Shown one piece after another: positions 57,250 to 64,000 of a stretch of DNA of 64,000 nt. Positions within the stretch are counted from its first letter, which is position 1, and each line of letters starts with the position of its first letter. The stretch is from Sphingomonas sp. DG1-23. GTDB lineage: Bacteria > Pseudomonadota > Alphaproteobacteria > Sphingomonadales > Sphingomonadaceae. The notes beneath the pieces were generated by a model. That model was not told the DNA's origin and searched no databases. It saw only the letters and a list, made by a program, of their open reading frames with translations. The stretch lies in contig NZ_JAVAMA010000005.1 of the NCBI RefSeq assembly GCF_030730875.1, positions 186,001 through 250,000 of the forward strand, in the 5' to 3' direction. The translations under genes and the position numbers were made by a program.

Positions 57250-58008
57250 CTATTTCCCCGCCCGCGCTTCGGCCACCGCCTGCGCCAGCCCGGCATAATC
57301 GCGCGCGCCGTAGAGCAGTTTGCCGCCGACCACCCAGCTCGGCGTGCCCGTCATCGCGAGCTGCTCGCCGAGCTTGTGGTTCGCCGCGATCTCCTGCTCG
57401 ACCGCTTTGGACTGGCTGGCCTTGGTCGCCAGCGCCTTGTCGAGCCCGGCCTTGGCGGCGGCCGCCGCGATGTTCTCGGCATTGGGCGCGCCCGCGGCGT
57501 AGAGCGCGTCGTGGAACGCGCGGAACTTGCCCTGCTCTGCCGCCGCCAGCGCGAGCCGCGCCGCGACCACGCTCTCGGGGCCCAGCACGGGGAATTCGCG
57601 ATAGACCACGCGGACGCCCGGATCCTTGGCGAGCAGCTCCTCGATCCCCGGCAGGCTGGCGCGGCAATAGCCGCAGGCATAATCCATGAACGCCACCACG
57701 GTGACGTCGCCCTGCGGATTGCCCGCCCACGCCCCGGCATAGGGCTTCTGCAATTTGGCGAGATATTGCGGGACGCCCTTTTGCGCGCCCTGCTGGGCCT
57801 TTTCGTAGCGCGCATTCTCGCGCGCCTGGAGCCGGTCCATCGCCTCGGGCAGTATCTCGGGATGCTCGAGCAGATAGCCGCGGATCGCGGGCCCCGCGAG
57901 CCCGGGCATCCAGCTCAGCAACAAGGCGAAAGCGCCGGCGCCGAGCAAGGCGGACACCAGCATCGCGCCGGCGAGCGCCAGCGGGTTGCGCACCAGTTTA
58001 TCGCTCAT
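57250..58008 (-). CDS. DsbA-family thiol:disulfide oxidoreductase (membrane anchored)
   Basis: The 252-residue protein has an N-terminal anchor ([22 protein letters not shown]), a helical linker, and a thioredoxin fold with active site [20 protein letters not shown] is the cis-proline loop. It likely oxidises or isomerises disulfides in the periplasm. ATG 58008 overlaps the M48 stop by four bases. Confidence 0.92.
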   Translation of the reverse strand: MSDKLVRNPLALAGAMLVSALLGAGAFALLLSWMPGLAGPAIRGYLLEHPEILPEAMDRLQARENARYEKAQQGAQKGVPQYLAKLQKPYAGAWAGNPQGDVTVVAFMDYACGYCRASLPGIEELLAKDPGVRVVYREFPVLGPESVVAARLALAAAEQGKFRAFHDALYAAGAPNAENIAAAAAKAGLDKALATKASQSKAVEQEIAANHKLGEQLAMTGTPSWVVGGKLLYGARDYAGLAQAVAEARAGK

Positions 58009-59381
58009 CGCCGCCGCTTTTTCTCATCGTCCATCGCGGTCTGCGCGACCATCGAGATGTCCTGCGCGCGAACCCAGTCGGTCGAGCCCTGCGGCAGATT
58101 CGCCATCGCCGAGCGGGCGCTGACCAGCGCGGTGCGCATATCGCCCATCAGGTGGGCGCGTTCGGCCGTGGCCAGCGCGGTACGCGGCTCGTCGCCCTTG
58201 CGCTCATAGACCGTGCCGAGCTGCATCCACGCGAACGGGTTCTCCTTGTCGCGCGCGACGGCCTGGCGCAGCACGCCCTCGGCCTCGGCGAGGTTGGCCT
58301 TGTCCTCGGTGGCGAGCAAGGCATGACCGAAGGTCGCGGCGATCAGCGGCTGGTTGTTCGAGCGCCTTGTGGCTTCGCGCAGCGGCGCGATCGCCTCGGC
58401 CGGCTTGCCCGATTCGAGCAGGATCTGCCCCTCGAGCTCGAGGAAATAGGGGTCGTCGGGCGCGGTCTTGACCAGCGCCGCGGTCTCCGCCGCCGCCTGA
58501 TCGGGATAGCCCGATTTGTGATAGGCATAGGCCCGGGCATAATGCGCCGGCGCCGATTGGTCGCTGGTCGGATAGCGCCGCAAGGTCGTCTCGGGCTCGG
58601 CGACATAGCCGCGAAGCTTGGCCTGCACCCGCTTGAAGCGCTGCTCGATCTTCGCGTCGAGCGGCTTGCTCCACGACGGCGCCGCCTCGAGATCGGCCTT
58701 GAGCGTGCGGACGCGATCGGCCGACATCGGGTGGGTCTGCGCGAACGGATCGATCTCGGGATTGCTCGCAGTGGCGTAATAGCCGTAGCGATGCATCTGC
58801 GCGGTCAATTTGTCGAAGAAGGTCAGCATGCCCTTGCCGCTGATCCCGGCAGTGGTGATGAAGCGCACGCCCGCGGCGTCGGCAGAGGATTCCTGCACGC
58901 GGCTGAACGCGAGATATTTGCCGATCGCGGCGCGCTGGCCCATCATCAGCAGGCCGGTGCCCGCCTCGCCCGCGCCCGCCGCCATCGCCGCGGCGCCGAG
59001 CAACAGGCTGAGGATCGAGATGTTGGTATAGCCGCCGTCGTTCTGGAACACGGCATGGCCGCCGACGACATGGCCGATCTCGTGCGCGATCACGCCCTGG
59101 ACTTCGTTGGCGGTATCCGCCGCGTCGATCAGCCCCGAATGGATATAGACGATCTGCCCGCCCGCGACGAAGGCGTTGATCGACTGATCGTTGACTAGCA
59201 CCACCCGGACATTGGCCGGCGACAGCCCCGCTGCGATGATGATGTCGTGCGACATGTCGGCGAGCAATGCCTCGGTCTCGGCATCGCGCAGGATCGACTG
59301 CGCCATCGCGGGCCGCGCTGCGAAGCAGCTGAGGCAAAGAATGGCGAGCAGGGCCGCAAAGCGCTTCATGCGCAGCATCAT
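58005..59381 (-). CDS. M48-family metalloprotease with TPR-like tail (BepA-like)
   Basis: The 458-residue protein has a signal peptide ending RPAMAQ. HEIGHVVGGH (about residue 105) is the zinc motif HExxH, and ESSADAAGVRF supplies the third ligand. TPR-like helices fill residues about 270-440. It resembles BepA, which checks outer-membrane protein assembly. I chose ATG 59381; ATG 59378 and 59369 are alternatives in the same frame. It heads a unit with the DsbA-like gene. Confidence 0.92.
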   Translation of the reverse strand: MMLRMKRFAALLAILCLSCFAARPAMAQSILRDAETEALLADMSHDIIIAAGLSPANVRVVLVNDQSINAFVAGGQIVYIHSGLIDAADTANEVQGVIAHEIGHVVGGHAVFQNDGGYTNISILSLLLGAAAMAAGAGEAGTGLLMMGQRAAIGKYLAFSRVQESSADAAGVRFITTAGISGKGMLTFFDKLTAQMHRYGYYATASNPEIDPFAQTHPMSADRVRTLKADLEAAPSWSKPLDAKIEQRFKRVQAKLRGYVAEPETTLRRYPTSDQSAPAHYARAYAYHKSGYPDQAAAETAALVKTAPDDPYFLELEGQILLESGKPAEAIAPLREATRRSNNQPLIAATFGHALLATEDKANLAEAEGVLRQAVARDKENPFAWMQLGTVYERKGDEPRTALATAERAHLMGDMRTALVSARSAMANLPQGSTDWVRAQDISMVAQTAMDDEKKRRR

Positions 59382-59484
59382 CGGGGCAAACTCCACGGAC
59401 GGCAACGCTGTTGGATATTCGCGATGAACATGTCGTGAAGCCAGGCGAGCGTGCGCGCTTCGGGCTCGCACGCTCGCCCCGGCA

Positions 59485-62115
59485 TCAGGCGCCGAAGGTC
59501 CGCTGCCACCAGCCGCGGCGCGGTTCGCCCCCCGGGCTGGTGTCGCCCTCGGCGTCGCTTCCCTCGGGCGCGAGATCCTGCGCCACCGGTTCGACGGGCG
59601 CCTCGGCAGCGGCTTCGGCGGCCGGTGCGGCTGCCTTGCGGCGGCTGCGCCTGGGCTTCTCGGCAGGTGCTTCGGCAATGACCGCGGGCGCGGTATCCGC
59701 AGCGGCCTCGACCGGCGCCTCGGCATCGGCCTTCTTGCGACGCGCACGCTTGGGCTTGGCCGGCGCTTCCTCGGCTACGGCCACCGGGGCTTCGGGCGCC
59801 ACTTCCGCAGCAGCCTTGACCGGCGCCTCGGCGTCGGCCTTCTTGCGGCGCGCGCGCTTGGGCTTGGCCGGCGCTTCCGCGGCTTCGGCGGGCTCGGGCT
59901 CGGCCAGCGCGGCAACCTCGCCGACCGGCTCGGCTGCGTCGGTCGCTTCTGCGGCCTCGGCGACACCTTCCTCGGCATGGCCGCGACGGCCACCGCGACG
60001 ACCGCGACGGCGCCGCTTGCGGCCGCCTTCGCCGTCACCGGCGTCGCTGCGCTCCTCGTCGGCCTGTTCGACGGTCTCGGCACCGGCGACGACGTCCTCG
60101 GCCTCGCCGTCTTCGCTGCCCTCGTCATGCTCTGCTTCGCTGCCCTCGGCTTCGCCCTCGCGACCGCGACGGCCACGACCGCGCCGGCGGCGGCGGCGCT
60201 TGCCGCGGCCATCGCCCTCGCCCTCGTCGCGCTCGCGCGGCTGGCGGGCGCGGGGTGCCTCGGCCTCTTCCTTGACTTCTTCCTCTTCCTCGTCGACCTC
60301 CTCGACATAATCGTCTTCGGGCTCTTCGACGAGGCGCTCGAACTTGGGCGCATAGGCCGGCGGCGGTCCGCCCGCCTCGACCGACATGCGCGCGCCCTCG
60401 AGTTCGCCGTCCGAGGCGATCTCGATCGTCACGCCATAGCGCTCCTCGATCTCGGCCAGCTCGGCGCGCTTCTTGTTGAGCACGTAGAAGGCAGCTTCCT
60501 GGCTCGCGCGGAGCAGCAGCTGCGAGCCGCGGCCGCGGGCGGCCTCGTCCTCGATCATTCGCAGCGCCGACAGGCCGGCCGACGAGGCGGTGCGGACCAG
60601 GCCGGTGCCTTCGCAATGCGGGCACTGGACGGTCGACGCCTCGAGCACGCCGGTGCGCAGGCGCTGACGGCTCATCTCCATCAGGCCGAACGCCGAGATG
60701 CGGCCGACCTGGATGCGGGCGCGATCGTTCTTGAGCGCCTCCTTCATCGCCTTCTCGACCTTACGGACGTTCGATCCGTGGTCCATGTCGATGAAGTCGA
60801 TGACGACGAGCCCGGCCATGTCGCGCAGCCGCAGCTGGCGGGCGATCTCGTGCGCCGCCTCGAGGTTGGTCTGGGTCGCGGTCTGCTCGATATTGTGCTC
60901 GCGCGTCGAGCGGCCCGAGTTGATGTCGATCGAGACCAGAGCCTCGGTCGGGTTGATCACCAGGTATCCGCCGCTCTTCAGCTGGACGACGGGGTTGTAC
61001 ATCGCCGAGAGCTGGTCCTCGACCCCGGCGCGCTGGAACAGCGGCACCGCATCGGCATATTGCTTCACCTTCTTGGCGTGGCTCGGCATCAGGAGCTTCA
61101 TGAAGTCCTTGGCCTGGCGATAGCCGTCCTCGCCCTCGACGATCACCTCGTCGATGTCGCGATTATAGATGTCGCGGATCGCGCGCTTGAGCAGGTCGGA
61201 ATCGCCGTACACCAGGGCCGGCGCCGAGGATTGCAGGGTCGTCTCGCGGATCCCGTCCCACAGCCGCGCGAGATAGTCGAAGTCGCGCTTGATCTCGGTC
61301 TTGGTGCGCTGGAGCCCCGCGGTGCGGACGATGCAGCCCATCGTCGGCGGCAGCTTGAGGTCCGACATGATCGTCTTGAGGCGCTTGCGATCGGCGGCCG
61401 AGCTGATCTTGCGCGAGATGCCGCCGCCATGCGCGGTGTTGGGCATCAGCACGCAATAGCGTCCGGCGAGCGACAGATAGGTGGTCAGCGCCGCGCCCTT
61501 GTTGCCGCGCTCTTCCTTGACGACCTGGACCAGCAGCACCTGGCGGCGGCGGATCACGTCCTGGATCTTGTAGCGGCGGCGCAGGTTCATGCGGCGCTGG
61601 CGCAGCGCCTCGGCCTCGTCTTCCTTGCCGCCGCGCCCGCGACGACGGCCCCGGCCGCGTCCGCCGCTGCCCTCATTGCCTTCGCCCTCGGCGGTCTCGC
61701 CGTCGGATTCATCCTCATGCTCGTCGTCGTCGTGCGGACGCTCGAGCACCTCGACGCCGTCCTCGCCGTCGTGATGATCCTCGTCGTCGCCGTCGTCCTG
61801 CGCGCGGAGTGCCGCTTCCTCGGCGGCATGCTCGGCCTCCTCGCGGAGCAGGGCTTCACGATCTTCCTTGGGGATCTGGTAGTAATCGGGGTGGATTTCG
61901 CTGAAAGCGAGGAAGCCGTGGCGGTTGCCGCCATAGTCGACGAACGCCGCTTGCAGCGACGGCTCGACCCGGGTGACCTTGGCTAGATAGATATTGCCCT
62001 TGAGCTGCTTGCGCTCGGCGGACTCGAAATCAAATTCCTCGATCCGGTTTCCCTTGACGACGGCAACGCGGGTTTCCTCCCGGTGCCGTGCGTCGATCAG
62101 CATACGCATGGTCAT
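59485..62115 (-). CDS. rne: Ribonuclease E/G
   Basis: The 876-residue protein has an S1 domain from about residue 36, split by an acidic and Arg/Gly-rich insertion (about 88-175). The catalytic part is VSIDINSGRSTREHNIEQTA and VVIDFIDM. The zinc link is CPHC (CPHCEGTG). A long C-terminal tail alternates acidic and basic blocks (RRRRRRGRGRRGRE) and has two copies of AKPKRARRKKADAEAP. It cuts single-stranded mRNA and matures rRNA; the tail likely binds RNA and degradosome partners. GGAG lies nine bases before ATG 62115. Confidence 0.96.
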   Translation of the reverse strand: MTMRMLIDARHREETRVAVVKGNRIEEFDFESAERKQLKGNIYLAKVTRVEPSLQAAFVDYGGNRHGFLAFSEIHPDYYQIPKEDREALLREEAEHAAEEAALRAQDDGDDEDHHDGEDGVEVLERPHDDDEHEDESDGETAEGEGNEGSGGRGRGRRRGRGGKEDEAEALRQRRMNLRRRYKIQDVIRRRQVLLVQVVKEERGNKGAALTTYLSLAGRYCVLMPNTAHGGGISRKISSAADRKRLKTIMSDLKLPPTMGCIVRTAGLQRTKTEIKRDFDYLARLWDGIRETTLQSSAPALVYGDSDLLKRAIRDIYNRDIDEVIVEGEDGYRQAKDFMKLLMPSHAKKVKQYADAVPLFQRAGVEDQLSAMYNPVVQLKSGGYLVINPTEALVSIDINSGRSTREHNIEQTATQTNLEAAHEIARQLRLRDMAGLVVIDFIDMDHGSNVRKVEKAMKEALKNDRARIQVGRISAFGLMEMSRQRLRTGVLEASTVQCPHCEGTGLVRTASSAGLSALRMIEDEAARGRGSQLLLRASQEAAFYVLNKKRAELAEIEERYGVTIEIASDGELEGARMSVEAGGPPPAYAPKFERLVEEPEDDYVEEVDEEEEEVKEEAEAPRARQPRERDEGEGDGRGKRRRRRRGRGRRGREGEAEGSEAEHDEGSEDGEAEDVVAGAETVEQADEERSDAGDGEGGRKRRRRGRRGGRRGHAEEGVAEAAEATDAAEPVGEVAALAEPEPAEAAEAPAKPKRARRKKADAEAPVKAAAEVAPEAPVAVAEEAPAKPKRARRKKADAEAPVEAAADTAPAVIAEAPAEKPRRSRRKAAAPAAEAAAEAPVEPVAQDLAPEGSDAEGDTSPGGEPRRGWWQRTFGA

Positions 62116-62604
62116 TTATTATTCTCCGGGCGCGCCGGCCTGGACCCCTGAAGGTTGTGACCCTGAAGGGCTGGAGCGCGAGCGCGCGATACAAAGTGCG
62201 GCCTTGGCCGGCGGCGCCGGCTGTGGTCTCGCAGGTTTCGAAAACTGCTGCTGCTCGCAGGGCACGCCCGGACGCGTGGTCCGGAAGCTCCGCCATCGTC
62301 ACGCGGCCGGCCGAAGCCTGGCGGGTGGGACGATGGGGAAATTGCCTCATGCAAGCTTCAACCTGAACTGTCGCGGCAATGTGGCCGCGAATACCGTCCG
62401 ATACAAGGATCGGAGCCGATGCTTGCTAGCACCCCCCGCGGCACGCGGCAACCGCGCCCGATACGAATAACGTAGCGCAAGTCGTGGCAGGAATTTGCCG
62501 GCGACCGGCAAATTTATGCCGATTAACCAAGCTGTTTCACCTCGACTTGATGGGCGCCGCCTAAAAAGGACTCGTCAGGGAAGACGTGTCTCAGAGTTAG
62601 GATC
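62116..62604. promoter_or_regulatory. Divergent control region of rne and the amidase gene
   Basis: This 489-bp region has no gene. It includes the long probable rne leader. A perfect 10-bp stem AATTTGCCGG/CCGGCAAATT (62492-62501/62505-62514, loop CGA) lies about 90 bp upstream of the amidase start. The rne leader is known to mediate self-control in other bacteria; here that is inference. Confidence 0.5.
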
Positions 62605-63852
62605 GTGCATTTGGGCTGGACCCCTTATGGCCCGGCGCGGCATATCGCGCGGGTGTTATTCCTGCTTGCCCTACTCTCCGGCTGGTTGACCGGAGTGCCG
62701 AGCTGGGCAGGCGTCGTGCAGGAAGTGCGCGTGCAGGGCGATCGCGTCGTCGTCAAATTCGACGCGCCGGTCGCCCAGGCGAGCGCGTTCCTGCTCTCCG
62801 GGCCGCAGCGCATCGCGCTCGACGTGGCGGGTGCCGAGCCGGGCCGGGTGGCGGTCGCCGCCGGACCGGTCGCGAGGATCCGCCAGGGCACGCAGGGCGA
62901 CGGCGCCCGCGTCGTATTCGATCTCGCGCGCCCGGCGATCGTCACCGAAGGCAGTTTCGGCAAGGACGGCCGCACGCTGACGCTCCAGCTCGAGACCGTC
63001 GACGACGAGCGCTTCGCCCGCGCCGCGGCCGAGCGCCGGATGAGCTTCCTGCCGCCCTTTACCTGGCTCCAGCCGGCGCGTCGGCATCCGTACAGCGTGT
63101 CGATGAAGCTGCCCGCGCGGGTCTCGCGTGCGGCGCTGCCGCGAATCTATGGCGATGCGGGCCGGCCGCTGGTGGTGATCGATGCCGGCCATGGCGGGCA
63201 CGATCCCGGCGCGCTCTCCACCGACGGCAGTCTCCGCGAGAAGGAAATCACGCTCGAGGTCGCCAAGGCGATCAAGGATGCGTTGCTCGCCTCGGGCCGG
63301 GTCCGCGTCGCGCTCACCCGCGAGGACGATCGCTTTCTCGTCCTCCAGGAACGCTACGGCCTCGCCCGGCGATTGAAGGCCGATCTGTTCATCTCGGTCC
63401 ATTGCGACAGTGCCGGCAATCCCGACGCCACCGGCGCGACCGTCTACACGCTCTCCGAAGTCGCTTCCGACAAGGAGGCCGCCCGCCTGGCCGCGCGCGA
63501 GAACAAGGCCGACATCCTCGCCGGCGTCGATCTCGGCGTCGCCAGCCCCGACATCTCGTCGATCCTGATCGATCTCACCCAGCGCGAGACGATGAACATG
63601 TCCGCCAATTTCGCGCGGCTGCTCGGCCGCGAGGCCCAGCCGCTGATTCCGATCAAGGCCAATTACCACCGCATGGCCTCGCTGATGGTGCTGAAGGCGC
63701 CCGACATGCCTTCGGTGCTGTTCGAGACCGGCTATATCTCGAATCTCGCCGACGCGGCGTTTCTCGCTTCGGACGAAGGGCAGCGCAAAGTCGCGCAGAG
63801 CGTGCGCAAAGCGGTGGAAATCCACTTCGCCACGCGCATGGCCTCGCGCTAG
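62605..63852 (+). CDS. amiC: N-acetylmuramoyl-L-alanine amidase (AMIN + Amidase_3)
   Basis: The 415-residue exported protein has a signal region (IARVLFLLALLSGWLTGVPSWA), and an AMIN domain to about residue 130. The Amidase_3 domain has zinc residues in VVIDAGHGGHDPGA (His), LREKEITLEV (Glu), and LFISVHCDS (His). It cuts peptide stems from glycan strands at division. GTG 62605 is the likely start with TAGGA just before it; TTG 62611 is possible. Symbol by analogy. Confidence 0.92.
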   Translation: MHLGWTPYGPARHIARVLFLLALLSGWLTGVPSWAGVVQEVRVQGDRVVVKFDAPVAQASAFLLSGPQRIALDVAGAEPGRVAVAAGPVARIRQGTQGDGARVVFDLARPAIVTEGSFGKDGRTLTLQLETVDDERFARAAAERRMSFLPPFTWLQPARRHPYSVSMKLPARVSRAALPRIYGDAGRPLVVIDAGHGGHDPGALSTDGSLREKEITLEVAKAIKDALLASGRVRVALTREDDRFLVLQERYGLARRLKADLFISVHCDSAGNPDATGATVYTLSEVASDKEAARLAARENKADILAGVDLGVASPDISSILIDLTQRETMNMSANFARLLGREAQPLIPIKANYHRMASLMVLKAPDMPSVLFETGYISNLADAAFLASDEGQRKVAQSVRKAVEIHFATRMASR

Positions 63853-63968
63853 ACCTTTCTCCCCCGGCTCCCTCATGCGTTCATTATAGACGCGAAACGG
63901 ACGAGTTGATTTCGCGCGCGTTTTGATCGGGTTTCATCGGGCCAGAAAGTTGCTACACCGCACCCCGC

Positions 63969-64000
63969 ATGGCGGACGGCAGCATTTCCAGCGAGAAGGT
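63969..64000 (+). CDS. 5' end of a gene, probably penicillin-binding protein 1A
   Basis: ATG 63969 opens MADGSISSEK before the window ends, too little for identification. In many alphaproteobacteria the gene after rne-amidase is mrcA (PBP1A), so this is offered from gene order only. Confidence 0.35.
   Translation, partial: MADGSISSEK

Overview
The window is a chromosomal segment from a high-GC alphaproteobacterium, most probably a sphingomonad (Sphingomonas or a close relative). The evidence is strong codon bias toward G/C-ending codons, short palindromic intergenic repeats of the kind common in sphingomonads, a gyrB with a long Toprim-region insertion, and the order rne - N-acetylmuramoyl-L-alanine amidase - (probable mrcA) at the right edge. 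This is inference from sequence only. I found no rRNA, tRNA, CRISPR array or intact insertion sequence.

Layout. 1-9.6 kb is core: cyclopropane fatty acid synthase (cut by the window start), a molybdopterin oxidoreductase/cytochrome b pair, a TauE-like exporter, a methyltransferase, rlmN, small envelope proteins, a phosphatase, an outer-membrane beta-barrel protein and dnaN. 9.6-13.8 kb holds a 53-codon gene, a lipoprotein, a Coq4-family gene, a tandem paralogous exported pair and recF. 13.8-26.5 kb is a lower-GC accessory region. It contains orphan hypotheticals, an operon of a Tes/MJ0619-like radical SAM enzyme with an Lgt-like membrane transferase and a small membrane protein, a divergent arsenic operon (arsR-arsC-arsN-arsH-aquaporin), and a two-gene RHS locus with a probable immunity gene. 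gyrB follows, preceded by a small ArsR/SmtB-type regulator with a duplicated operator. Next comes an unusual nucleotidyltransferase-alpha/beta-hydrolase fusion (29.7-30.8 kb) with atypical base composition.

30.9-35.5 kb is a TonB-receptor/PepSY iron-uptake operon whose genes are all coupled by ATGA overlaps, with a Fur-like box upstream. 35.5-40.5 kb is an RNA-repair locus: rtcB - nucleotidyltransferase - rtcA, divergent from rtcR, with a sigma-54 -24/-12 match upstream of rtcB. 40.5-64 kb is metabolic and housekeeping: an MpaB-family protein, ppc, thioesterase, ExbD, a Bcr/CflA MFS pump, a 2OG-Fe(II) oxygenase, homoserine dehydrogenase, glpX, a CocE-type hydrolase, an ABC-2 exporter, a DsbA-like protein, an M48 protease, rne and an amidase.

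The most interesting signals are the radical SAM/Lgt-like operon sharing its control region with the ars operon, the nucleotidyltransferase-hydrolase fusion, the nucleotidyltransferase inside the rtc operon with a 9-bp coding tandem repeat at its start, and two duplicated-operator control regions that reach into start codons.
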